Positions 1-8,700 of a DNA stretch of 64,000 nucleotides are shown here, piece after piece. Position 1 is the stretch's first letter. Each line of letters starts with the position of its first letter. The notes below the pieces were generated by a model. The model saw only the letters and a list, made by a program, of their open reading frames with translations, was not told where the DNA came from and did not search any database. The DNA is from JACVRW01 sp036407035 (GTDB lineage Bacteria; Actinomycetota; Thermoleophilia; Solirubrobacterales; Thermoleophilaceae), in contig DASXAA010000147.1 of NCBI GenBank assembly GCA_036407035.1, positions 3,223 to 67,222 on the forward strand, given 5' to 3'. Position numbers and translations under genes: made by a program.

Positions 1-685
1 TCGTCGCGTCCGTGAAGTCCACGCCCGCCCAGTTCAGGAAGTCCACGGCGTGCTGGCCATACGACCCCGGGATGCCCGACGGGCCGTCCTGGCTCCACGC
101 GCCGATGCTGTCGAGGTTGACGGTGCCGCCGTTGCGGAGCGTCATCACGTCCGCGCCGCCGCCTGCAGCGTTCGGGATGTGGAACTCGTTGCGGTGAGAG
201 TGCCCGCCGAAGTCCGGCAGTGCGTCGATGATCAGGATCCTGCTGTTCGGCCCAAAGCGGTCCTGGTACCACTTGGCCGCCGAGATCCCGCTGGCGCCCG
301 CGCCGACGATCACGCAGTCGTACTTCTCGCGTGTGTCCTCCACGCGGGCGCGGATCCCCGGTCCGCCCCGGGTCGAGTGCACCTGCGACGGCCTCGAGGG
401 CGGCGGGCCGTCGATCTTGATCGTCCGCCTGATCACCTGCTGCGGCTGACCCGTGAAGGGGTCGCTGAACGTCGGCGGGTAGTAGTCGGGCGGCAGCGGC
501 GGGTCGCCCCCGTGCGCGTGCGCCATCGCCTCGGCCCCGGTCATGCCGGGGAACGCCGCCGCGGCGGCCAGGCCGGCCGCGCTCACGGCGGCGCCGTCGA
601 GGAAGTCGCGGCGGGTGATGCCGTCCTTCCTCTCACGGCGCTCGCGCTCGTCGCCGGGGAGGCGGCGCTTTCCGTTCTTGGCCAT
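1..685 (-). CDS. Tat-exported FAD-dependent oxidoreductase (partial, 3' end outside window)
   Basis: Only the first 228 residues are visible; the frame is still open at base 1. The N-terminus has a twin-arginine motif RRDFLDG (residues 25-31) followed by an Ala-rich hydrophobic run, so the protein is probably exported folded by the Tat system. After a Pro-rich spacer a Rossmann FAD-binding motif GAGASG lies at residues 128-133, followed by a GGHSHRNEF segment. This layout resembles the flavin amine oxidase / spermidine-dehydrogenase-like group, but the substrate domain is outside the window, so the substrate is unknown. The ATG at 685 has AGGAGG five bases upstream (691-696). The gene is divergent from the Nudix gene. 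Confidence 0.8.
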   Translation of the reverse strand, partial: MAKNGKRRLPGDERERRERKDGITRRDFLDGAAVSAAGLAAAAAFPGMTGAEAMAHAHGGDPPLPPDYYPPTFSDPFTGQPQQVIRRTIKIDGPPPSRPSQVHSTRGGPGIRARVEDTREKYDCVIVGAGASGISAAKWYQDRFGPNSRILIIDALPDFGGHSHRNEFHIPNAAGGGADVMTLRNGGTVNLDSIGAWSQDGPSGIPGSYGQHAVDFLNWAGVDFTDAT

Positions 686-793
686 GAAGACCTCCTCCGA
701 GTCCGTGGCCGGCCCCTGGGTGCCGGGAATGCGAACCTACCGGGCGTGCGTCCGCCCTTACAACCACCGGAGGGCGCAAGGCGCCGCGACCGC

Positions 794-1216
794 TTGTACG
801 AAAAGGAGTCGATCTCGCTCGTCATCCCGCATCCGCGCGGCGACGGGCGGATCCTGCTGGTGAGGCGGCCCGACGACGACGAGAGCCTGCCCGGTCTCTG
901 GGGGCTGCCCGCCGCGTCGCTCCGCGAGGGCGAGTCGGCCGAGGACGGGGTGCGGCGCGCGGGCCGCGAGAAGCTCGGGATCGCCGTCGGCCCCGGCCGC
1001 TGCATCGGCGAGGCGGAGGCCGACCGCCCCGGCTACCGCATCAGAATGCGCGATTTCGAGGCCCGGATCGAGAGCGGAGCGCCGGCCGTGCCGCAACCGT
1101 TCGGGGGCACCCAGTACACGGACTGGAGGTGGGGAGAGCCCGCGGATCTGAACCCCGCGGCCGACGCCGGCTCGCTCTGCGCGCGGATACTCCGGGACCA
1201 AAAAAGCCCTGCGTAG
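794..1216 (+). CDS. Nudix-fold protein with degenerate catalytic box
   Basis: About 140 residues with the Nudix layout: an N-terminal strand, ILLVRRPDDDESLPGLWGLP (a typical pre-box region) and a box-like helix EGESAEDGVRRAGREKLGI. Nudix hydrolases cleave nucleoside diphosphates linked to another moiety and need the box G-x5-E-x7-REUxEExGU for Mg2+ binding. Here REUxEE reads RAGREK, so two of the three box glutamates are lost (RE becomes RA, EE becomes EK). The protein may be a non-hydrolytic sensor or may use another metal site. The TTG at 794 is the most plausible start by domain length; its ribosome site is weak (GGAGGG about 20 bases upstream). It lies just upstream of disA. Confidence 0.7.
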   Translation: MYEKESISLVIPHPRGDGRILLVRRPDDDESLPGLWGLPAASLREGESAEDGVRRAGREKLGIAVGPGRCIGEAEADRPGYRIRMRDFEARIESGAPAVPQPFGGTQYTDWRWGEPADLNPAADAGSLCARILRDQKSPA

Positions 1217-1250
1217 AGCGAAAAACGCCGCAATTACCGAACGATTCGCG

Positions 1251-1265
1251 TATCATCGGTGGCCA
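1251..1265 (+). promoter_or_regulatory. putative leaderless -10 element for disA
   Basis: TATCAT at 1251-1256 is followed by 8 bases and then the ATG at 1265. No Shine-Dalgarno is visible. The spacing fits transcription starting at or next to the start codon. No convincing -35 was found, so this is an inference. Confidence 0.45.
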
Positions 1266-2374
1266 TGCCGTACGCCGGGGACGACGTCGCAGAGCTCGAG
1301 GCACGGCAAGAACCCCGGCTCGTGCGCGCCCTCGAGATGGTCGCCCCGGGGACGGCCGTTCGCGAGGGACTGGACAACATCGTTCAGGCCCGAACCGGCG
1401 CGCTCATCTGCATCGGGGAGTCGGAGGAGCTGAGCTTCCTCCTCTCCGGCGGCGTGAAGCTCGAGGTCGACTACACGCCCGCCCTGCTGTACCAGGTGGC
1501 GAAGATGGACGGTGCCATCATCCTCAGCTCGAACGGCACCAAGATCCTGTGGGCGAACGTGCAGCTGATGCCGGACCCCACGATCCTGTCGCTCGAGACC
1601 GGGACGAGGCACCGCACGGCGGAGCGCGTGTCCAAGCAGACCGACGCCCTCGTGATCGCCATCTCGCAGAGCCGCAGCGTGGTCTCGCTCTACCTGGACG
1701 GCGCGAAGTACATCCTCGAGGACATCCCGGTGGTCCTCGCGAAGGCCAACCAGGCGCTCGCGACGCTCGACAAGTACCGCAGCCGCCTGGACCAGGTCTC
1801 CACCCGCCTCACCGCGCTCGAGTTCGAGGGCGGGGTGACGCTCCACGACGTGCTGACGGTGCTCCAGCGCGCCGAGCTCGTCACGCGCATGGCGGTGGAG
1901 ATCGAGCGCTACATCGTCGAGCTCGGAGCCGAGGGGCGGCTCATCGAGATGCAGCTCGAGGAGACGATGGTGGGCGTCGCCGCCGACAAGTCGGCGCTCG
2001 TCCGCGACTACATCGTCGAGCCCTCCGAGGAGGGCTTCGCGATGGTCCTGGACTCGCTCGCGAGGCTGCCCCACCAGGACCTTCTTGACTTCGGCCGCCT
2101 CGCCGAGATGCTCGGCAACGACCGCAAGCTGAACACCCTCGACCACCCCGTCTCGCCCCGTGGATATCGCATCCTCGGGCGGATCCCGCGGCTACCGAAG
2201 ATGGTGGTGCAGCGGATCCTCGACGAGTTCAGCGGGTTGGACGAGATCCTCGCCGCCAGCGACCCCGAGCTGGAAGCTGTGGAGGGCGTTGGCGACATGC
2301 GTGCGAAGGACATCCGCGAGGGCCTTCGCAGGCTCCAGGAGATCAACCTCGTGGACCGGTATCTGCAAACCTAG
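1265..2374 (+). CDS. disA: diadenylate cyclase DisA (c-di-AMP synthase, DNA-integrity scanning)
   Basis: DisA condenses two ATP into cyclic di-AMP and binds branched DNA. The 369-aa product has the N-terminal DAC domain with its signatures DGA (residues 82-84) and RHRTAER (115-121), a middle helical linker, and a C-terminal helix-hairpin-helix region (VEGVGDMRAKDIREGL). Length matches the family (about 350-370 aa). The start could also be GTG at 1259, two codons earlier; ATG 1265 is preferred because of the -10-like TATCAT eight bases upstream. It is followed by carD, a neighbourhood also seen around disA in Mycobacterium. Confidence 0.95.
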   Translation: MPYAGDDVAELEARQEPRLVRALEMVAPGTAVREGLDNIVQARTGALICIGESEELSFLLSGGVKLEVDYTPALLYQVAKMDGAIILSSNGTKILWANVQLMPDPTILSLETGTRHRTAERVSKQTDALVIAISQSRSVVSLYLDGAKYILEDIPVVLAKANQALATLDKYRSRLDQVSTRLTALEFEGGVTLHDVLTVLQRAELVTRMAVEIERYIVELGAEGRLIEMQLEETMVGVAADKSALVRDYIVEPSEEGFAMVLDSLARLPHQDLLDFGRLAEMLGNDRKLNTLDHPVSPRGYRILGRIPRLPKMVVQRILDEFSGLDEILAASDPELEAVEGVGDMRAKDIREGLRRLQEINLVDRYLQT

Positions 2375-2412
2375 TTACAACGGTGCACAGCGCCGCGACG
2401 TAGGAGGGAATC

Positions 2413-2985
2413 ATTAGCGACGCAGTAGTTGAGCAGGAGCTGGAAATCGACCTCGAAGTGGAGCGGGAGCCCGCCGTCTACGAGGTCGGGGACCACGTGG
2501 TCTATCCGCATCACGGTGCGGGCAAGGTCCTGAAGAAGGACATGAAGGAGATGCTCGGGGAGAAGAGGGAGTACCTGACCATCAAGATCCTTCACAACGA
2601 CATGACCGTCATGGTCCCGTGCTGCAACGCCGACAAGGCGGGTCTAAGGCGCGTGATCGGGGAGGACGCAGTCAAGAAAGTTCTTGCCGTCCTTCGCGAC
2701 GACGTAAGCCAGATGCCGAAGAACTGGAACCGGCGTTTCAAGCACAACCGCGAGAAGATCAAGACCGGCGACGTCTACGAGCTCGCCGAGGTCGTGCGCA
2801 ACCTCGCCATACGCGAGACCGAGAAGGGTCTATCGACCGGCGAGAAGCAGATGTACACGCGCGCGAAGAAGATCCTCGCGTCAGAGCTGATGTACGCGCT
2901 GGAGATGGAGGAGGACGAGGCGGAGGCCCATCTCGAGGACCTGATCGTGGACGCTCATACCTCGCGGAACGGCGCCACGGCCTGA
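2413..2985 (+). CDS. carD: CarD family transcriptional regulator
   Basis: CarD binds the RNA polymerase beta subunit and stabilises open complexes at rRNA and other promoters. The CarD/TRCF interaction domain begins at YEVGDHVVYPHHGAG and is followed by the helical DNA-binding part ending near EAHLEDL. The only canonical in-frame start is GTG 2458 (175 aa), but it has no good ribosome site. A strong GGAGGG (2403-2408) lies four bases before an in-frame ATT at 2413, giving a 190-aa protein beginning with Ser-Asp-Ala-Val-Val and then an acidic tail. An in-frame stop at 2401 rules out longer forms. I favour the ATT start, with moderate certainty. ispD starts 7 bases downstream. Confidence 0.92.
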   Translation: MSDAVVEQELEIDLEVEREPAVYEVGDHVVYPHHGAGKVLKKDMKEMLGEKREYLTIKILHNDMTVMVPCCNADKAGLRRVIGEDAVKKVLAVLRDDVSQMPKNWNRRFKHNREKIKTGDVYELAEVVRNLAIRETEKGLSTGEKQMYTRAKKILASELMYALEMEEDEAEAHLEDLIVDAHTSRNGATA

Positions 2986-2992
2986 CACGACT

Positions 2993-3625
2993 GTGACCGT
3001 CGTCGGGATCGTTCCCGCCGGCGGCAGCGGCGAACGCCTTGGGGCCACGGGCCCCAAGGCGTTCGTCGTTCTGGCCGGCCGGCCGATGCTCGAGTGGAGC
3101 GTCGAGGTGCTCGGCTCGGTGTGCGACCGGGTGGTCGCCGCCGTGCCCCTGGGCTTCGAGGAGCCGCCGGACCGCGTGCCCGGCGGCGAGTCGCGCTCGG
3201 CGTCCGTGCGCCGTGCGCTCGAGGCGGCGCCGGAGGCCGAGGTGGTCGTGGTGCACGACGCCGCCCGGCCGCTCGTCAAGCGCGAGCTGGTCGAGCGCTG
3301 CCTGGCCGCGCTCGAGCCCGGCGTGGACGGCGCCATCGCCGCGGTGCCGATGACCGACACGGTCAAGGAGGCCGCTCCCGACGGGCGCGTGCTGCGCACG
3401 CTCGACCGCTCGTCGCTGTGGGCGATCCAGACGCCCCAGGTGTTCCGCGCCGAGGTGCTGCGGCGCGCGCTCGACACGAACGAGGCGGCGCTCGCGGCGG
3501 CCACCGACGACGCCTTCCTCGTGGAGGAGCTGGGCGGCACGATCACGGTGGTCGAGGCGGCGCCCGAGAACCTGAAGGTCACGCGCGAGAGCGACCTGCG
3601 CATTGCGGAGGCGCTCCTGTGCTGA
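2993..3625 (+). CDS. ispD: 2-C-methyl-D-erythritol 4-phosphate cytidylyltransferase IspD
   Basis: IspD converts MEP plus CTP to CDP-methylerythritol in the non-mevalonate isoprenoid pathway. Visible motifs are the nucleotide-binding loop PAGGSGERLG (residues 8-17) with PK at 21-22, VVVHDAARPL, AAVPMTDTVK and WAIQTPQVFR. At 210 aa it is slightly shorter than most IspD proteins (about 225-235). It starts with GTG. Its first 70 bases contain a perfect 15-bp hairpin (3032-3064) within the nucleotide-binding loop codons. Its last 7 bases overlap the next gene; ispF follows one gene later, so the MEP genes share an operon. Confidence 0.95.
   Translation: MTVVGIVPAGGSGERLGATGPKAFVVLAGRPMLEWSVEVLGSVCDRVVAAVPLGFEEPPDRVPGGESRSASVRRALEAAPEAEVVVVHDAARPLVKRELVERCLAALEPGVDGAIAAVPMTDTVKEAAPDGRVLRTLDRSSLWAIQTPQVFRAEVLRRALDTNEAALAAATDDAFLVEELGGTITVVEAAPENLKVTRESDLRIAEALLC
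3032..3064 (+). repeat. perfect 15-bp inverted repeat inside ispD 5' coding region
   Basis: GAACGCCTTGGGGCC (3032-3046) and GGCCCCAAGGCGTTC (3050-3064) are exact reverse complements separated by ACG. In RNA this is a very stable hairpin about 40 bases after the GTG start. It encodes the conserved ERLGATGPKAF segment. Confidence 0.9.
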
Positions 3626-4467
3626 CCGACTACCACGTGCACCTGCGCCCCGACGATCAGGACGCGACCGCGGAGCGGTCGTTCACGGCGGCCAACGCGG
3701 AGCGCTATCGCGAGGTGGCGTCCGAGCGCGGGATCGAGGAGCTCGGCGTGGCCGAGCACGTGCACCGCTTCGTCCAGTCGCTCGAGGTCACGAACAACCG
3801 CTGGTACCGGTACTGGGCGCACGACGACATCGACGCCTACTGCGGCTTCGTCCGCGATGAGACCGACCTCAAGCTCGGCATCGAGACGGACTTCCTGCCC
3901 GGCACCGAGGACCGCCTGGCGAACCTCCTTGACGGCCGCGACTGGGACTACGTGGTCGGCTCGGTGCACTTCCTGCGCGACGAGATCGTCGACGTGCACG
4001 AGGAGGAGCCGGGGTGGGCGGACATGAGCGTCTGGCGGGCCGCCCGCGACCCCGAGAAGGTCTGGCGCGCCTACTTCGAGATGCTGGGCGAGGCGGCCCG
4101 CAGCGGCATGTTCGACATCCTCGCCCACCCGGACCTCGTCAAGGTCTTCGGCGACACGGCGCCGCGTCCGGACGGCGACCTGCGCCGCTTCTACGAGCGG
4201 TCGATGGACGGCATCGCCGACTCCGACGTGGCGATCGAGGTCTCCACGGCGGGCCTGCGGAAGCCGGTCGGCGAGATCTACCCGGCCGAGCCCTTCCTCG
4301 AGATGTGCCTCGAGGCGGGGCGGCCGGTGGCGCTCTCGAGCGACGCGCACGTGCCCGAGCAGCTCGGCCACGAGTACGAGCGGGCGGTGGAGTGGATGCG
4401 CGGCCTCGGCGTGGAGGAGATCGCCGTGTTCGAGCGGCGCGAGCGCCGGATGGAGCCGCTCGGTTGA
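3619..4467 (+). CDS. PHP-domain phosphoesterase, histidinol-phosphatase (HisK) type
   Basis: The 282-aa protein has the metal-binding motifs of the PHP family in order: DYHVH near the N-terminus, EHVHR, GIETDF, GSVHF, LAHPDLVK and a C-terminal SSDAH. PHP histidinol phosphatases hydrolyse L-histidinol phosphate with a trinuclear metal centre. No other his genes are in the window, so another phosphoester substrate is possible. The GTG start overlaps the ispD stop by 7 bases, and the stop overlaps the TTG start of ispF by 4 bases, so translation is probably coupled. Insertion of a PHP gene between ispD and ispF is not the usual mycobacterial arrangement. Confidence 0.85.
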   Translation: MLTDYHVHLRPDDQDATAERSFTAANAERYREVASERGIEELGVAEHVHRFVQSLEVTNNRWYRYWAHDDIDAYCGFVRDETDLKLGIETDFLPGTEDRLANLLDGRDWDYVVGSVHFLRDEIVDVHEEEPGWADMSVWRAARDPEKVWRAYFEMLGEAARSGMFDILAHPDLVKVFGDTAPRPDGDLRRFYERSMDGIADSDVAIEVSTAGLRKPVGEIYPAEPFLEMCLEAGRPVALSSDAHVPEQLGHEYERAVEWMRGLGVEEIAVFERRERRMEPLG

Positions 4468-4934
4468 GCGCCGGCATCGGCTACGACTCCCATCGCTTCG
4501 AGGCGGGCCGCCGGCTCGTGCTCGGCGGCGTGGAGATCGAGGGCACGGAGCGGGGGCTCGCCGGCTTCTCCGATGCCGACGCGCTCACGCACGCCGTCAT
4601 CGACGCCCTGCTGGGGGCGGCCGGCCTCGGCGACATCGGCGAGCACTTCCCGGACACCGACGAGCGCTGGCGCGACGCCGACAGCATCGAGCTCCTGCGC
4701 GAGGTGCGTGCGCTGCTGGAGGCGCGCGGGCTGTCCGCGCGGAACGTCGACGCGACGGTGGTCTGCGAGGCGCCCAGGCTCGGCCCGTACCGGGACGCGA
4801 TGCGGGCGCGCCTGGCGGAGGCCGCCGGCCTGGAGGTCGGCGCGGTGGGCGTGAAGTTCACGACGAACGAGGGGATGGGCTTCGTGGGCCGCGGCGAGGG
4901 CGTGGCGGCGCTGGCCGTGGCCACGGTCGCCTAG
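4464..4934 (+). CDS. ispF: 2-C-methyl-D-erythritol 2,4-cyclodiphosphate synthase IspF
   Basis: IspF cyclises CDP-methylerythritol 2-phosphate to MEcPP with release of CMP. The 156-aa protein has the Zn ligand motif DSHRF close to the N-terminus, SDADALTHAVIDALLGA, GDIGEHFPDTD and the C-terminal FTTNEGMGFVGRGEG. Length is normal for the family (about 155-160). The start is TTG in a TTGA overlap with the upstream PHP gene, so expression probably depends on translational coupling. Confidence 0.95.
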   Translation: MSAGIGYDSHRFEAGRRLVLGGVEIEGTERGLAGFSDADALTHAVIDALLGAAGLGDIGEHFPDTDERWRDADSIELLREVRALLEARGLSARNVDATVVCEAPRLGPYRDAMRARLAEAAGLEVGAVGVKFTTNEGMGFVGRGEGVAALAVATVA

Positions 4935-4941
4935 CCGCCGG

Positions 4942-4955
4942 TACGCTGCGGCGCA
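4942..4955 (+). promoter_or_regulatory. putative leaderless -10 element for amidase
   Basis: TACGCT (4942-4947) is followed by exactly 7 bases and then ATG 4955, with no Shine-Dalgarno. The spacing fits a leaderless transcript. Confidence 0.5.
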
Positions 4956-6340
4956 TGGACCGGGACGAACTGGCCTTCGCGGGGGTCGTGCGGCTGGCGG
5001 AGATGGTGCGCGCCGGCGACGTGAGGTCGCGCGAGCTCGTGGAGCTGTTCCTCGGCCGGATCGAGCGGCTCGAGCCGGAGCTGAACGCGTTCCGGCGCGT
5101 CATGGCCGAGCGCGCGCTGGCTGACGCTCAGCAGGCGGACTCCCGCCACGACGCCGGCGACGACCGTCCGCTGCTCGGCGTGCCGATCGCGGTCAAGGAC
5201 ACGGAGGACGTGGTCGGCGAGGTCACCGCCTGGGGCACGGACGCGCACGGCGGCGCGCCTGCCCGCGAGGAGACCGAGATCGTGCGGCGCCTGCGCGCCG
5301 CGGGCGCGGTCATCGTGGGCAAGACGAACACGCCGGAGCTGGCGATCATCGGCGCCACCGAGGGGCCGGCGTTCGGCGTGTGCCGCAACCCGTGGAACAC
5401 GGATCGCACGCCCGGCGGGTCGAGCGGCGGCAGCGGCGCGGCCGTCGCGGCGGCGCTAGTGCCGGCCGCCACTGCCTCGGACGGCGCCGGCTCCATCCGC
5501 ATCCCGGCGGCCAACTGCGGGCTCGTCGGCCTGAAGCCGCAGCGCGACCGCATCTCGCTGGCGCCGGCGCGCGAGCACTGGCACGGGATGAGCGTGGTCG
5601 GCTTCGAGACGCGGACGGTGGCCGACACCGCCCTGCTGCTCGACGTGGCCGCCGGGCCGGCGCCCGAGCGGTCGTATACGGAGGCGGCGGCGCGTCCGCC
5701 CGGCGCGCTGCGGGTCGCGACGTCCACGCGGCCGGCCTCCCCGACCCCGGTGGGCGCGGAGGTGAAGCGGGCCGTGGAGGAGACCGCCGGCGTGCTGCGC
5801 TCGCTGGGCCACAGGGTGGAGGAGCGCGATCCCGACTACGGCAACACGGTGGCGAACGCGGTGATCGCGCGCTACCTGCGCGGGGTCCACGACGACGCCG
5901 GGGCCGTCCCGCGGCCGGAGCGCCTCCAGCGGCGCACGCGGGGGTTCGCCCGCCTGGGCGGCACGATCCCGCCGGCCGCCGTCGACTGGGCACGGAGGGC
6001 GGAGGCCGGGCACGCGGCACGGATCAACAAGCTGTTCGACGAGTTCGACGTGCTCGTCACCCCGACGACCGGCCGGCCGCCGGTGGGGGCCACGCAGTGG
6101 GAGGGCCTGGGCGCGCTGCGGACGCTTCTGGGACTGGCGAACGTGTATCCCTTCACCGGCGTCTGGAACCACACCGGCCAGCCGGCGCTGTCGATCCCGG
6201 CGCCGAGCCCCTCCGAGGACGGCCTTCCGATCGGCGTGCAGCTGGTCGGGCCGCCGGACAGCGAGGGCCGGCTGCTCTCGCTCGCCGCGCAGCTCGAGGC
6301 CGAGATCCGCTGGCCGGAACGCCGCCCGCCTGTGTCGTAG
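4955..6340 (+). CDS. amidase signature family hydrolase
   Basis: The 461-aa protein has the Ser-cisSer-Lys triad of amidase-signature enzymes: Lys81 in VPIAVKD, Ser156 in GGSSGGS and nucleophile Ser180 in DGAGSIRIPA. These enzymes hydrolyse linear amides, aryl acylamides or amino-acid amides; the substrate cannot be told from sequence. GatCAB subunit A also belongs to this family, but no gatB or gatC is nearby, so a stand-alone amidase is more likely. The stop codon overlaps the putative -10 of cysS. Confidence 0.88.
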   Translation: MDRDELAFAGVVRLAEMVRAGDVRSRELVELFLGRIERLEPELNAFRRVMAERALADAQQADSRHDAGDDRPLLGVPIAVKDTEDVVGEVTAWGTDAHGGAPAREETEIVRRLRAAGAVIVGKTNTPELAIIGATEGPAFGVCRNPWNTDRTPGGSSGGSGAAVAAALVPAATASDGAGSIRIPAANCGLVGLKPQRDRISLAPAREHWHGMSVVGFETRTVADTALLLDVAAGPAPERSYTEAAARPPGALRVATSTRPASPTPVGAEVKRAVEETAGVLRSLGHRVEERDPDYGNTVANAVIARYLRGVHDDAGAVPRPERLQRRTRGFARLGGTIPPAAVDWARRAEAGHAARINKLFDEFDVLVTPTTGRPPVGATQWEGLGALRTLLGLANVYPFTGVWNHTGQPALSIPAPSPSEDGLPIGVQLVGPPDSEGRLLSLAAQLEAEIRWPERRPPVS

Positions 6341-6350
6341 CCTCCCGCGC

Positions 6351-6351
<1 letters not shown>
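6338..6351 (+). promoter_or_regulatory. putative leaderless -10 element for cysS
   Basis: TAGCCT (6338-6343) overlaps the amidase stop codon and is followed by 7 bases and then the GTG at 6351. No Shine-Dalgarno is present. Confidence 0.45.
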
Positions 6352-7702
<1,351 letters not shown>

Positions 7703-7715
<13 letters not shown>

Positions 7716-7772
7716 TCGTGCTCGGCCGCGGTCCAGTTCCCGCCGCGCGGGTGATCGTGCTCGGCCGCGGTC
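7703..7772 (+). repeat. 39-bp-period tandem direct repeat at the cysS-rlmB junction
   Basis: A 31-base unit starting GCCGCGCGGGTGATCGTGCT occurs at 7703-7733 and again, identical, at 7742-7772, offset by 39 bases (13 codons). The first copy contains the cysS stop codon. The unit resembles the true rlmB start region at 7849 (GTGATCCTCTACGGCCGC), which suggests the linker arose by duplication of the rlmB 5' end. Confidence 0.85.
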
Positions 7773-7852
7773 GCGCACCCGCCTCCGGCCGCGGCCCCGC
7801 GCCCGCCCGCGGCCCTGCGCCAGCCGGCGGCCGCAACCCCGTTCCCGCGTGA
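7712..7852 (+). CDS. 46-aa linker ORF coupling cysS to rlmB (putative)
   Basis: This short frame starts with GTG in a GTGA overlap with the cysS stop (7712-7715) and ends with TGA in a second GTGA overlap with the rlmB start (7849-7852). The peptide would be VIVLGRGPVPAAR repeated in degenerate form, then a Gly/Pro/Ala/Arg-rich tail. It has no recognisable domain. The simplest reading is a translational relay that carries ribosomes across a duplicated 5' end; it may instead be a non-functional duplication scar. Confidence 0.35.
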
Positions 7853-8547
7853 TCCTCTACGGCCGCAATCCCGTCAGGGAGGCGCTCCGCGGCCGTCGCG
7901 CCGTCCACGGGGTCTGGGCCACCGCGGGCGCGGCGGAGGAGCCGTGGCTCGCTGGGGCAGCCGCTCCGGTGAGCGTCGCGCCGGCCGCCGAGATCGCGGA
8001 GCGGTGCGGGTCCGACGAGCACCAGGGGATCTGCGCGGAGGCCGGCCCCTACCCGTACGCCGACCCCGGCGCGCTGCTCGACGCCGACGACGCGCTCGTC
8101 GTCTGCCTCGACCAGGTGCAGGACCCGCACAACCTCGGCGCGGTATGCCGGGTGGCCGAGGCCGCCGGCTGCGCCGGCGTGGTCATCCTGGAGCGCCGTT
8201 CGGCGGAGGTCACGCCGGCCGTGTGCAAGGCGTCGGCCGGGGCGGTGGAGCACCTGCCCGTAGCACGCGTCCGCAACCTCGCCGACTGGCTGGGCGAGGC
8301 AAAGGCCGCGGGCGCGTGGGTGTACGGGGCGGACGCGGCGGCCGGGCAGCGCTACGACCAGCCGGACTACTCCGGGCGCGTCGTGCTCGTGCTCGGCTCA
8401 GAGGGCCGCGGGCTGCGTCCGAGGGTCGCCGACAGCTGCGACGCGCTGGTCTCGCTGCCGGTCCGCGGGCGGGTCGAATCGCTCAACGTGTCGACCGCCG
8501 CGGCCGCGCTGGTGTACGGAATCTTGCAGTTGCGCGACCGGGCTTGA
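7849..8547 (+). CDS. rlmB: 23S rRNA (guanosine-2'-O-)-methyltransferase RlmB, SpoU/TrmH family
   Basis: This SPOUT-fold enzyme 2'-O-methylates a guanosine of 23S rRNA using SAM. The three SpoU motifs are present: DQVQDPHNLGAVCRVAEA, VLVLGSEGRGL, and LPVRGRVESLNVSTAAAALVY shortened at its edges. An N-terminal substrate-binding domain beginning ILYGRNPVREAL precedes the catalytic domain. With GTG 7849 the product is 232 aa, near the short end of the family. The frame stays open further upstream, but that region is low-complexity Arg/Pro and unlike the family. The stop codon overlaps the -35 of the next promoter. Confidence 0.9.
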   Translation: MILYGRNPVREALRGRRAVHGVWATAGAAEEPWLAGAAAPVSVAPAAEIAERCGSDEHQGICAEAGPYPYADPGALLDADDALVVCLDQVQDPHNLGAVCRVAEAAGCAGVVILERRSAEVTPAVCKASAGAVEHLPVARVRNLADWLGEAKAAGAWVYGADAAAGQRYDQPDYSGRVVLVLGSEGRGLRPRVADSCDALVSLPVRGRVESLNVSTAAAALVYGILQLRDRA

Positions 8548-8571
8548 CAGGGCTCCATAACTGCGTACACT
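8544..8571 (+). promoter_or_regulatory. strong sigma-70-type promoter for the SigH-like sigma factor
   Basis: TTGACA (8544-8549), a 16-base spacer and TACACT (8566-8571) form the best housekeeping promoter in the window. Transcription would start near 8578, giving a leader of about 120 bases before the ATG at 8701. Confidence 0.75.
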
Positions 8572-8586
8572 GGCGCGCAGATCAGG

Positions 8587-8637
8587 CTGAAGTCGAGCTT
8601 GAGGGAAGGCACGACTTCAGGTCAACCTGGCGCCAGG
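8587..8637 (+). promoter_or_regulatory. structured 5' leader of the sigma-factor mRNA
   Basis: CTGAAGTCG (8587-8595) can pair with CGACTTCAG (8612-8620), forming a 9-bp stem with a 16-base loop. It is followed by the 12-bp palindrome CCTGGCGCCAGG (8626-8637). The 16-base string CTGAAGTCGAGCTTGA (8587-8602) recurs exactly at 8747-8762 inside the coding region, so the 8612-8620 strand has two possible partners. Confidence 0.5.
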
Positions 8638-8700
8638 GGAGGTAGTGCGCCACCGAGCTAATCGAGGGCTCGCGTATGCGGGACCCGAGAGGAGCGTTCG

